Source: Gammaproteobacteria bacterium (GTDB taxonomy: Bacteria > Pseudomonadota > Gammaproteobacteria > Pseudomonadales > Azotimanducaceae). From it: DNA of 11,623 nt. The position numbers and the translations under genes are program-made. Below are positions 5,495-11,623 of the stretch, one piece after another (positions within the stretch are counted from its first letter, which is position 1; each line of letters begins with the position of its first letter). The stretch covers positions 1 through 11,623 of the forward strand of contig JAPUJX010000175.1 in the NCBI GenBank assembly GCA_027295975.1. Reading direction: 5' to 3'. Under the pieces are notes generated by a model that saw only the letters and a list, made by a program, of their open reading frames with translations, had not been told where the DNA came from and searched no databases.

Positions 5495-7288
5495 TTACTG
5501 ACCGCGCAGGAACAGCCGGTCCAAATCCTTCATCGACTGCACTAAAAAGGTCGGGCGGCCGTGATTACACTGCCCGGCATTGTCCGTCTGCTCCATTTCG
5601 CGCAACAGCGAATTCATCTCGGGAATCGTGAGCGGCCGGTTGGCTCGGACCGAGCCATGACATGCCATTGTCGATAGTAGATCGTCCCGGCCGGTCTCGA
5701 GCCGTTCGCTCGAGCCGTATTCGACAAAATCGGCCAACAGATCCCGGGCCAGTTGCTCAACGTCGGTGTGGGCGATCAGCGCCGGTACCTCGCGAACCGT
5801 CACACTCTGCTGGCCACTACGATCGATCACCAGGCCAAGGTTACGCAGCTCGTCCCCCAGATCGTCCACCAGATTGGCTTCCTCTTCGCTCACGTTAATG
5901 ACGATCGGAACCAATAACGTCTGCCGGGCTACACCGTCGCTGACCGTTTGCATTTTGAGTTTTTCGTAGGTAATGCGCTCGTGTGCCGCATGCATGTCCA
6001 CCACAACCAAACCATCGCTGTTCTGAGCCAGGATATATATGCCGTGAAGCTGGGCAACCGCAAAACCGAGCGGCGGGACATCCGCTTGCGCCGAGGTGGA
6101 CGAGCCGGTTTGGACAAGCGCGTTTGCACCACCCTCATAACCGGCGACGGCCTCCGACACACTCCGCACACCCCCATGGGTCGACAACCCGGAGTCCGGT
6201 TGCGTCAACGGGAGAAACACCGAACGGGGGGCAAAATCATCCCGACTGCCATGCTCGCGAATGTCCCGGCTCGCAGCGGCGGGTTCCGCGTTGGGGCGCA
6301 CCCCGCGAAGCGTCCGGTTCAAGCTGCCGAAAATGAAATCGTGCACGGAGCGGGCGTCCCGGAACCTCACCTCGTGTTTGGTGGGGTGTACGTTGACATC
6401 CACGCTCGCCGGATCGGTTTCGAGATAAAGTACAAATACCGGATGTCGGCCATGGAAGAGTACATCGCGATACGCCTGGCGAACGGCGTGAGCCACGAGC
6501 TTGTCGCGAACCACGCGGCCGTTGACGTAGAAATACTGTTGATCGGATTGTGCCCGCGAGTGGGTTGGTAAACCCACCCAACCCGACAATCGCAGCCCAC
6601 CGCGCTGCTCATCCAGCGCTACCGAATGTTCCACGAACGGTTCGCTCAACACCCGTGCCAATCGAACTTCCGGCTTCCCAACCGGTAACAGGAGCGGTGC
6701 CCGGCCGGTTCCCTGCAGCAACTCGAAACCTACCGCGAAGTGACCCAGACTCACCCGCCGCACAACCTGATCGATGTGACCCTGTTCCGTTCGCTCCGTT
6801 TTCAGAAACTTTCGTCGCGCAGGGGTATTGTAGAAAAGATCCAACACCTCGACCGTGGTGCCGGGAGGATGTGCAATCGGACCCTGCTTCACCGCCATGC
6901 CACCGTGCACTTCGACGGCAAAACCCATCTCCTGATCCTGTGCCAATGAGGCAATTCGAACCCGCGCGACCGAAACGATGCTGGCCAACGCCTCACCGCG
7001 AAATCCAAGACTCGCCACGCTCGCCAAATCTTCGACGCCGGTAATTTTGCTCGTGGCATGGCGGTCGAGTGCCAGGGGCAAGTCGTCGGGATGAATCCCG
7101 AGCCCATCGTCGCGAACCAATACCCGTTTGACGCCACCCTGCTCCGTTTGCACCTCGATGCGGCCGGCTCCGGCATCGAGGCTGTTCTCCAGGAGTTCTT
7201 TGACGAGGGATGCGGGACGATCAACCACCTCACCCGCGGCAATCTGGTTTGCAACAAACTCGGATAACACATGGATTCGAGAGGTCAT
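5495..7288 (-). CDS. mutL: MutL, mismatch repair ATPase with C-terminal endonuclease motif
   Basis: MutL links mismatch recognition by MutS to strand removal. The protein has 597 residues. The GHKL ATPase domain shows ANQIAAGEVVDRPASLVKEL (13-32), ENSLDAGA (34-41), DDGLGI (60-65), ATSK (78-81) and GFRGEALASI (95-104), then FYNTPARRKFLK (152-163) and the transducer's VNVHPTKHEVRF (298-309). A variable linker (about 330-400) leads to the dimerisation domain. That domain carries DMHAAHERITYE (431-442), the DQHA(X)2E(X)4E endonuclease motif with Met for Gln, plus ACHGSVRA (542-549) and CNHGRPT (574-580), which complete the metal site. E. coli MutL lacks this motif and relies on MutH. ATG 7288 is fixed by an upstream in-frame TGA, but no clear Shine-Dalgarno precedes it. 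It lies 57 bases after amiB. Confidence 0.97.
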   Translation of the reverse strand: MTSRIHVLSEFVANQIAAGEVVDRPASLVKELLENSLDAGAGRIEVQTEQGGVKRVLVRDDGLGIHPDDLPLALDRHATSKITGVEDLASVASLGFRGEALASIVSVARVRIASLAQDQEMGFAVEVHGGMAVKQGPIAHPPGTTVEVLDLFYNTPARRKFLKTERTEQGHIDQVVRRVSLGHFAVGFELLQGTGRAPLLLPVGKPEVRLARVLSEPFVEHSVALDEQRGGLRLSGWVGLPTHSRAQSDQQYFYVNGRVVRDKLVAHAVRQAYRDVLFHGRHPVFVLYLETDPASVDVNVHPTKHEVRFRDARSVHDFIFGSLNRTLRGVRPNAEPAAASRDIREHGSRDDFAPRSVFLPLTQPDSGLSTHGGVRSVSEAVAGYEGGANALVQTGSSTSAQADVPPLGFAVAQLHGIYILAQNSDGLVVVDMHAAHERITYEKLKMQTVSDGVARQTLLVPIVINVSEEEANLVDDLGDELRNLGLVIDRSGQQSVTVREVPALIAHTDVEQLARDLLADFVEYGSSERLETGRDDLLSTMACHGSVRANRPLTIPEMNSLLREMEQTDNAGQCNHGRPTFLVQSMKDLDRLFLRGQ

Positions 7289-7345
7289 GCGGTTATTGTC
7301 TCAGATGGGGTCGGTGTTTTTAACTCCACGGCGTTTTTTCAATGC

Positions 7346-8671
7346 TCAACCGGCGGGGATAACTATGACCTGACCTATGCGTATGTTGTCGCCGGAAATG
7401 TTGTTGGCTTCGCGGATGCGCCGGCTGCTCGTACCATAGCGGTTGGCAATGCCGGAAAGCGTATCGCCGCGAGCGATGGTGTAGTTCACCTTGCGCTGAT
7501 TGCGTTGCCAGGAGATCAGCGTACCGGGCGGTGCAGAGCGCCCCATGTAATCTCGAATGCCATCGAACAAAGCGCTGGCAAGCTGTTCCTGATAGCTCGA
7601 TTGATTCAACCTGCGGGCCTCATTGGGGTTCGATATGAACCCCATCTCCACGAGGATCGACGACATGTCGGGCGAGGTCAGCACGACAAATCCAGCCTGC
7701 TCCACTCGAGACTTGTGCATTTTGGCAACGCCAGCCAATCTGTTCAGCACGCTCTCGCCTACCTCGATGCTTGCCGCGAGATTGGCATCCATCGAAATAT
7801 CCACCAACACCCGCGCGACCAGATCATCCTTGTCATCCAGGCTGACCTCACCAACTCCACCGATGAGATCGGAGCGATTTTCCTTGTCGGCCAGCCATCG
7901 CGCCGTCTCGCTCGACGCGCGGCGGTCGGACAATGCATATACGGAGGCACCACTCACCTCCGGGCTTTCGAACGCGTCGGCGTGCAAGGAGACAAAAAGA
8001 TCGGCGCGCTGATCACGGGCAATGCGGGTGCGTTTACGGTGGGCGACATAATAATCGCCCGTGCGCACCAACACCGCCTTGTATCCCCGTGCCCGGTTCA
8101 GGCGATAGGCCAGTTTCCGGGCGATGTTCAGTACCAACTTCTTCTCCTGGGTCCTGCCCACTCCCGAAGCCCCCGGATCTTCACCACCGTGTCCGGCATC
8201 AATTGCGACAATTACGTCACGTTGTCCGTCCTCATCGGGGACGCTCGGCGGCGTGACCGGTCTGGGTGTCACCGAATACAAATCCACGACCAGGCGATGG
8301 CCGTAGGGAGCAACCGGTTCGAGGGTAAATCCCTTAGGCGTCAGCTTGGCGTAGGTATCCAGCACCACCCGGTAGCCGGCGCCCCGCTGAGCCGCCCGCA
8401 GACCCTTCAGGCGCTCCCTACCAACGGCAACCACGCTGGGATCGAAACCCAACTCGGCGGAGGTATTGTTCAGGTCGATGACGACCCGATGAGGATTCGT
8501 CAGAACAAAAATTTTGTATTCAACACGTTCGCTGGTGTCAAAAACGACTCGCGTGTAATTGGGCGCTTCGTGCATTCGCACGCCCTCGAGAAGTCCAGCA
8601 TGGGCGACTCCAACACAGCCGAACATCGCGCAGACCAGCCACCAGCCGTTAGTTGCGCAAATAAATCTCAA
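7346..8671 (-). CDS. amiB: N-acetylmuramoyl-L-alanine amidase, AmiB type (AMIN + Amidase_3 + LysM)
   Basis: A periplasmic zinc amidase that cuts the bond between MurNAc and the stem peptide to split daughter-cell walls, normally activated by EnvC/NlpD-type LytM factors. From the chosen start it has 441 residues: a signal peptide ending AHA (about 25), an AMIN septum-targeting domain (about 27-130), Amidase_3 (about 152-375) and a C-terminal LysM domain (about 396-440). Zinc and catalytic residues are visible: H161 in DAGHGG, E176 in TQEKKL, H230 in SLHAD, and E342 in LVEMGF. I chose TTG 8671-8669 because AGGG lies seven bases upstream and a basic residue then starts a compact signal peptide. 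GTG 8686 is also open but has no ribosome site. The gene overlaps the end of tsaE by 23 bases, so translation is probably coupled. Confidence 0.94.
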   Translation of the reverse strand: MRFICATNGWWLVCAMFGCVGVAHAGLLEGVRMHEAPNYTRVVFDTSERVEYKIFVLTNPHRVVIDLNNTSAELGFDPSVVAVGRERLKGLRAAQRGAGYRVVLDTYAKLTPKGFTLEPVAPYGHRLVVDLYSVTPRPVTPPSVPDEDGQRDVIVAIDAGHGGEDPGASGVGRTQEKKLVLNIARKLAYRLNRARGYKAVLVRTGDYYVAHRKRTRIARDQRADLFVSLHADAFESPEVSGASVYALSDRRASSETARWLADKENRSDLIGGVGEVSLDDKDDLVARVLVDISMDANLAASIEVGESVLNRLAGVAKMHKSRVEQAGFVVLTSPDMSSILVEMGFISNPNEARRLNQSSYQEQLASALFDGIRDYMGRSAPPGTLISWQRNQRKVNYTIARGDTLSGIANRYGTSSRRIREANNISGDNIRIGQVIVIPAG

Positions 8672-9077
8672 GACGTCGCCCTGCACCTTCTATTTCGAGA
8701 AGAATTTCCAAGTCCGGGTCAGGAAGTTTTTCACCGGCATGTTCCGGCCATTCCACCAGTTTGATGGCGTCGGCGTCCATGAACTCGTCAATTCCGATGA
8801 ATTCGAGCTCCTGGCTGTCCGCAATTCGATAGAAGTCAAAATGATATACGGTTTGCTGCGCTAGTTCGTAGGGCTCGAGCAAAGTATACGTTGGACTCTT
8901 GACGGACCCCGTATGGCCCAGTCCGCGAAGTATGCCTCTCACCAGGGTGGTCTTTCCAGCACCAAGATCACCACGTAACAACACCAGAGCGTCGCTGCGA
9001 AGGCGTCTGGCCAGGGCATTTCCGTACTGCAAAGTGGCGGCTTCGTCTTTTAGAAAGATGTCATCCCGTTCAGACAC
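8649..9077 (-). CDS. tsaE: TsaE, ATPase of the tRNA t6A37 modification complex
   Basis: TsaE is the small P-loop ATPase that works with TsaD and TsaB to attach threonylcarbamoyl to A37 of ANN-reading tRNAs (t6A). The chosen frame gives 142 residues, close to the usual length of about 150. Motifs: Walker A GDLGAGKTT (36-44), VKSPTYTLLEPY (59-70), the family signature YHFDFYRI (78-85), and KLVEWPE (106-112). The frame continues upstream to 9173, but that part lies inside nnr and reads as non-homologous sequence. GTG 9077-9075 has AGGG nine bases upstream and yields the expected N-terminus. It overlaps the nnr stop by eight bases (GTGTCTGA), a classic coupling arrangement. The catalytic motifs are intact. 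Confidence 0.95.
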   Translation of the reverse strand: MSERDDIFLKDEAATLQYGNALARRLRSDALVLLRGDLGAGKTTLVRGILRGLGHTGSVKSPTYTLLEPYELAQQTVYHFDFYRIADSQELEFIGIDEFMDADAIKLVEWPEHAGEKLPDPDLEILLEIEGAGRRLEIYLRN

Positions 9078-10611
9078 CGCAATGCACCCTGAGCGCATCC
9101 ACCATGGCGGGCAACAGGTCTGTTGCCAGCAAGCCGAGTTGCCCCATCTTTTCGGCAGCGGTGTCTCCGGCATAACCGTGCAGGCATACCCCCATGACCG
9201 CCGCGTCCACCACGGAGAGCTGCTGCGCCAGCAAACCCCCTATGACCCCGCTCAAAACGTCACCCATGCCCGCAGTGGCCATTCCCGGGTTTCCGTGCAG
9301 GCACAGCCCGAGCAGCCGGGTTTTGTCGCCGCCGTCGCTCCCTGGCGTCGCTTCCGTGGCCCCGGTGGCAACGAGCGTTCCGACGCCTTTCAACACCGCA
9401 GTGCCGCCAACACGTTCTGCCAGGCCGTGTACCGCGCCAACACGATCCAATTGGACCGCAGCCACATCACATTTCAGCAACACCGCAGCCTCAGCGCTGT
9501 GCGGGGTGATTATCAGCGGTCCACGGGAACGAAGGGACAAGGCCACAAAACCATGCAGACCGTCGGCATCCAGCACCATGGGTTTTCCCGTATTCACCGC
9601 CTCTTCGAGTAACGTCGTGCCCCAATCCGAGCGTCCGAGCCCCGGGCCGACAACCAGGACACCCGCCTTCTCCAACAACTCCCTGCGGCCGTCACGGTCG
9701 TTTGCGTCCACTACCATGAGCTCGGGTCTGCGCGCGAGGATCGCCGGCCTGTGTTCGGCCCGGGTGATGACGCTAACCATCCCGGCACCCACCCGCAATG
9801 CGGTTTCCGCAGCCATGAGGGGTGCTCCCCCCATGCTGTGGTCGCCGCCCACGACCACGACATGACCCAGAACCTGTTTGTACACATTCGGATCCCGGGC
9901 GGGAAACCGGTAACCCAGGGTATCCAGGGTGGGGAAGCTCAACATCGGGCATCCCTCCACCCGTCGGAATATTTCCGGGGGTACGTTGAGGTCTTCATAA
10001 ATCACCTCACCCCGGTACGACACCCCTGGCCCCGTGTACAGACCGAGCTTGCGCCCGATGAAGGTCGTGGTGACATCCGCACGAACAGCGTCATCGACAA
10101 CGGCTCCGTTATCCGAGCTCACCCCGGTTGGAATGTCGACCGAGATCACTCCGCCGGAGCATCCGTTGATCAGACGTACGGCCCGGGCATACGGCTCGCG
10201 TAATGCCCCGCGCAATCCCGTCCCCAGCAGGGCGTCAACTATGACCTCACCCTCAAGACGATCGGTTAGCGATTCGATCCGTACCCCATGGTTCAGGGCC
10301 CAGTCTCTCGCCGTGGCGGCATCTCCCGTGAGGGCACCCGCATCACCCAGCTGACAGAGCTGAACCGACATGCCTATCTGGCTTGCCAGCCCCGCCACGA
10401 TGTACCCGTCACCGGCGTTGTTCCCTTTACCGCAAACGACGCTCACGGATCCGGCCTCCGGCCAGCGGTCCAGAAGCGCCCGAAAGGTCGCGCGCCCGGC
10501 ACGTAACATCAGTTCGAATCCCGGGATCCGATGTTGCGCTATTGCGAGGCGATCAAGTTCACGACACTGAGCGGCGGTATATAGTTGCGACAGGAGTTGT
10601 TCTCCATTCAA
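9070..10611 (-). CDS. nnr: Nnr, bifunctional NAD(P)HX epimerase / ADP-dependent dehydratase
   Basis: A 513-residue metabolite-repair enzyme (YjeF type) that restores NAD(P)H from its hydrated form. The N-terminal epimerase domain (about 10-215) shows IPGFELMLRAG (29-39), CGKGNNAGDGYIVAG (60-74), VDALLGTGLRG (125-135) and SVDIPTGVSSDNG (157-169). The C-terminal dehydratase (about 240-510) shows VVGGDHSMGGAP (253-264), GPGLGRSDWG (322-331), VLDADGLH (346-353) and NPGMATAGMGDVLSG (441-455) with catalytic Asp451. Two oddities: the usual TPHPGE motif reads TPHSAE (369-374), and an extra Gly/Asp-rich segment (about 416-432) precedes the NPGMA loop. The start is uncertain: TTG 10611 gives a plausible N-terminus but sits only 11 bases from a -10 box; CTG at 10593 has GGAG eight bases upstream. 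Confidence 0.95.
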   Translation of the reverse strand: MNGEQLLSQLYTAAQCRELDRLAIAQHRIPGFELMLRAGRATFRALLDRWPEAGSVSVVCGKGNNAGDGYIVAGLASQIGMSVQLCQLGDAGALTGDAATARDWALNHGVRIESLTDRLEGEVIVDALLGTGLRGALREPYARAVRLINGCSGGVISVDIPTGVSSDNGAVVDDAVRADVTTTFIGRKLGLYTGPGVSYRGEVIYEDLNVPPEIFRRVEGCPMLSFPTLDTLGYRFPARDPNVYKQVLGHVVVVGGDHSMGGAPLMAAETALRVGAGMVSVITRAEHRPAILARRPELMVVDANDRDGRRELLEKAGVLVVGPGLGRSDWGTTLLEEAVNTGKPMVLDADGLHGFVALSLRSRGPLIITPHSAEAAVLLKCDVAAVQLDRVGAVHGLAERVGGTAVLKGVGTLVATGATEATPGSDGGDKTRLLGLCLHGNPGMATAGMGDVLSGVIGGLLAQQLSVVDAAVMGVCLHGYAGDTAAEKMGQLGLLATDLLPAMVDALRVHCGV

Positions 10612-10622
10612 ACGGTGCGCGC

Positions 10623-10652
10623 ATTATACTTGCCCGCGAAGGCAGGTTTCTA
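10623..10652 (-). promoter_or_regulatory. Sigma-70-type promoter for the nnr-tsaE-amiB block
   Basis: On the minus strand a perfect TATAAT (10628-10623) is preceded by TAGAAA (10652-10647), which matches TTGACA at four of six positions, with an 18-base spacer. The -10 ends 11 bases before the nnr TTG, so transcription would begin near A10616, leaving a leader of only about five bases. This implies an almost leaderless nnr mRNA or a slightly downstream start codon. The -10 match and its place at the head of the gene block are strong; the -35 is weak. Confidence 0.6.
10625..10630 (+). promoter_or_regulatory. Possible queG -10 box overlapping the nnr -10
   Basis: TATACT (five of six matches to TATAAT) reads on the plus strand in the same AT-rich patch as the nnr -10 box. 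It would start the queG transcript near 10637 with a leader of about 84 bases. No good -35 is visible at 16-18 bases (CTCCAT at 10602-10607 at best), so this is a weak call. It is the best queG promoter candidate I see in the 109-base divergent gap. Confidence 0.3.
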
Positions 10653-10667
10653 AGCCCGGACTCCACC

Positions 10668-10694
10668 GCTTGTGGTGGTGGCTTGTGGTGGTGG
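10668..10694 (+). repeat. 13-bp tandem repeat, G-rich, in queG leader
   Basis: GCTTGTGGTGGTG occurs twice back to back with no mismatch (10668-10680 and 10681-10693). Together the copies give six GG pairs (10674, 10677, 10680, 10687, 10690 and 10693) with short loops, enough for a two-layer G-quadruplex on the plus strand. The first copy can instead form a hairpin, CCACC (10663-10667) with GGTGG (10674-10678). It lies 27 bases before the queG start codon and downstream of the putative queG promoter, so it would be in the mRNA leader. The repeat is a direct observation; any regulatory role is inferred. Confidence 0.6.
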
Positions 10695-10720
10695 ATAGAG
10701 ATAACGAACGGCGCTGAGCA

Positions 10721-11623
10721 GTGAACCTCGAGAAGTTACGCATACAAATCAAAACCTGGGGAGAGGAGCTCGGTTTTCAGCAGGTTGGAATTACCGACGT
10801 GGATCTTTCGGCTCACGAACCCCACGTGCGCGACTGGCTGAACAGGCAATTCAACGGGGAGATGGGTTACCTGGAACGTAACCTCGACAAACGTCTGCAT
10901 CCCGACCTGCTCGAACCATCCACCTGCCGCGTCATCGCGGCTCGTATGGACTATCTGCCGGTCAGCACTCAACCCATCAGGATTCTCAACGACAACAGCA
11001 AGGGTTACATCTCCCGTTACGCGCTGGGGCGCGACTACCACAAGGTGGTGAGGCAGCGCCTGGCCAGGCTGGCAAAACGGATCGATGCCGCCGCGGCGGG
11101 TCAGGACATGCGCTACCGGGCATTCACGGATTCCGCCCCGGTCCTGGAAAAGGCCCTGGCGGAAAAAGCAGGCCTCGGGTGGATTGGCAAACACAGCCTG
11201 CTGCTCAATCGAAACGCGGGTTCCTGGTTCTTCCTGGGTGAGATCTTCACCAATTTACCCCTTCCGATAGACACACCCACCAACGAAGATCATTGCGGTA
11301 GCTGCAAAGCCTGCATCAGTGTTTGTCCAACAAACGCCATCGTCGGACCGAAACAACTCGATGCACGCCGTTGTATCTCGTATCTGACGATAGAACTCAA
11401 AGGACGTATCCCGGAACCGCTGCGCAATCTCGTGGGGAATCGGGTATTCGGGTGCGACGACTGCCAGTTGTTCTGTCCGTGGAATCGTTACGCCAAACAA
11501 ACCTCGGAAGGAGACTTCGGGCCGCGCCAGGATCTCGACCAACCCGATCTTCTCGTGTTGTTCAACTGGACCGAAGCCGAGTTCCTGGAAAAAACCGAAG
11601 GCAGTGCCATCAGGCGCATCAAC
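10721..11623 (+). CDS. queG: QueG, epoxyqueuosine reductase (C-terminus outside window)
   Basis: QueG carries out the last step of queuosine synthesis, reducing epoxyqueuosine at position 34 of GUN-anticodon tRNAs with cobalamin and two 4Fe-4S clusters. From GTG 10721 there are 301 open codons to the window edge (E. coli QueG is about 380 residues). Motifs: LGFQQVGI (17-24), RVIAARMDYLP (70-80), FTDSAP with putative catalytic Asp137, GLGWIGKHSLLLN (151-163) and WFFLGEIFTNLPLP (169-182). All eight cluster cysteines are present: C192, C195, C198 and C202 in CGSCKACISVCP, C218, and C245, C248 and C252 in CDDCQLFCP. An in-frame TGA two codons upstream fixes the GTG start; there is no strong ribosome site. 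It is divergent from nnr, the common arrangement in gammaproteobacteria. Confidence 0.96.
   Translation, partial: MNLEKLRIQIKTWGEELGFQQVGITDVDLSAHEPHVRDWLNRQFNGEMGYLERNLDKRLHPDLLEPSTCRVIAARMDYLPVSTQPIRILNDNSKGYISRYALGRDYHKVVRQRLARLAKRIDAAAAGQDMRYRAFTDSAPVLEKALAEKAGLGWIGKHSLLLNRNAGSWFFLGEIFTNLPLPIDTPTNEDHCGSCKACISVCPTNAIVGPKQLDARRCISYLTIELKGRIPEPLRNLVGNRVFGCDDCQLFCPWNRYAKQTSEGDFGPRQDLDQPDLLVLFNWTEAEFLEKTEGSAIRRIN

Noticed and set aside
7271..8764. 497-codon plus-strand ORF opposite amiB and the end of tsaE
   Set aside because: The minus strand encodes an intact AmiB with all its motifs; this plus-strand frame shows no recognisable domain and is a typical shadow of GC-rich coding sequence.
9078..9173. 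N-terminal extension of TsaE to ATG 9173
   Set aside because: It lies inside nnr in another frame, reads as Cys/Trp/Pro-rich non-homologous sequence, and makes the protein longer than the family.
10736..11194. 152-codon minus-strand ORF within queG
   Set aside because: It lies wholly antisense to queG, whose motifs are intact in the plus frame.
1..11623. Mobile elements, CRISPR arrays, tRNA or rRNA genes, phage or defence genes
   Set aside because: No spaced repeats, transposase or integrase motifs, tRNA-like folds or rRNA signatures were seen; the coding regions form the conserved housekeeping cluster.

Overview
The window is a compact stretch of gammaproteobacterial housekeeping chromosome, moderately GC-rich by eye. 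Ten genes lie head to tail on the minus strand and one diverges on the plus strand at the right end. In minus-strand transcription order they are nnr, tsaE, amiB, mutL, miaA, hfq, hflX, hflK, hflC and hisZ (cut by the left edge). queG (cut by the right edge) is the divergent gene. This is the conserved yjeF-yjeE-amiB-mutL-miaA-hfq-hflXKC cluster known from Escherichia coli and Pseudomonas. The hflC-hisZ linkage resembles Pseudomonas and other non-enteric gammaproteobacteria rather than E. coli, which has no hisZ. An endonuclease-type MutL points the same way. I cannot name a genus; a Chromatiales- or Pseudomonas-like lineage is a guess.

Layout. 1-450: start of hisZ (histidine biosynthesis regulatory subunit). 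451-634: a spacer where related genomes often carry a small DUF2065 membrane-protein gene; here there is only a doubtful 42-codon ORF, a stable hairpin and a short direct repeat. 635-3998: hflC, hflK and hflX, the membrane SPFH pair that modulates FtsH plus the ribosome-associated GTPase. 4055-4318: hfq, with a 210-base leader (4319-4528) holding an A-rich tract of seven A-R-N triplets. 4529-5467: miaA. 5495-7288: mutL. 7346-8671: amiB. 8649-9077: tsaE. 9070-10611: nnr. The nnr-tsaE-amiB block is overlapped and probably translationally coupled. 10612-10720: a divergent regulatory region with a perfect minus-strand -10 box for nnr, an overlapping plus-strand -10-like box for queG, and a 13-bp tandem G-rich repeat in the queG leader. 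10721-11623: queG.

Themes. tRNA modification recurs: TsaE (t6A37), MiaA (i6A37) and QueG (queuosine at position 34) all act in the anticodon loop. The others cover metabolite repair (Nnr), cell-wall splitting (AmiB), mismatch repair (MutL), RNA chaperoning (Hfq), ribosome rescue (HflX) and membrane protease control (HflK/HflC). I see no mobile element, CRISPR array, rRNA, tRNA, prophage or defence system. The window does not appear to hold a new multi-gene system. What deserves a second look is regulatory: the nnr/queG divergent promoter, the hfq leader and the hflC-hisZ spacer.
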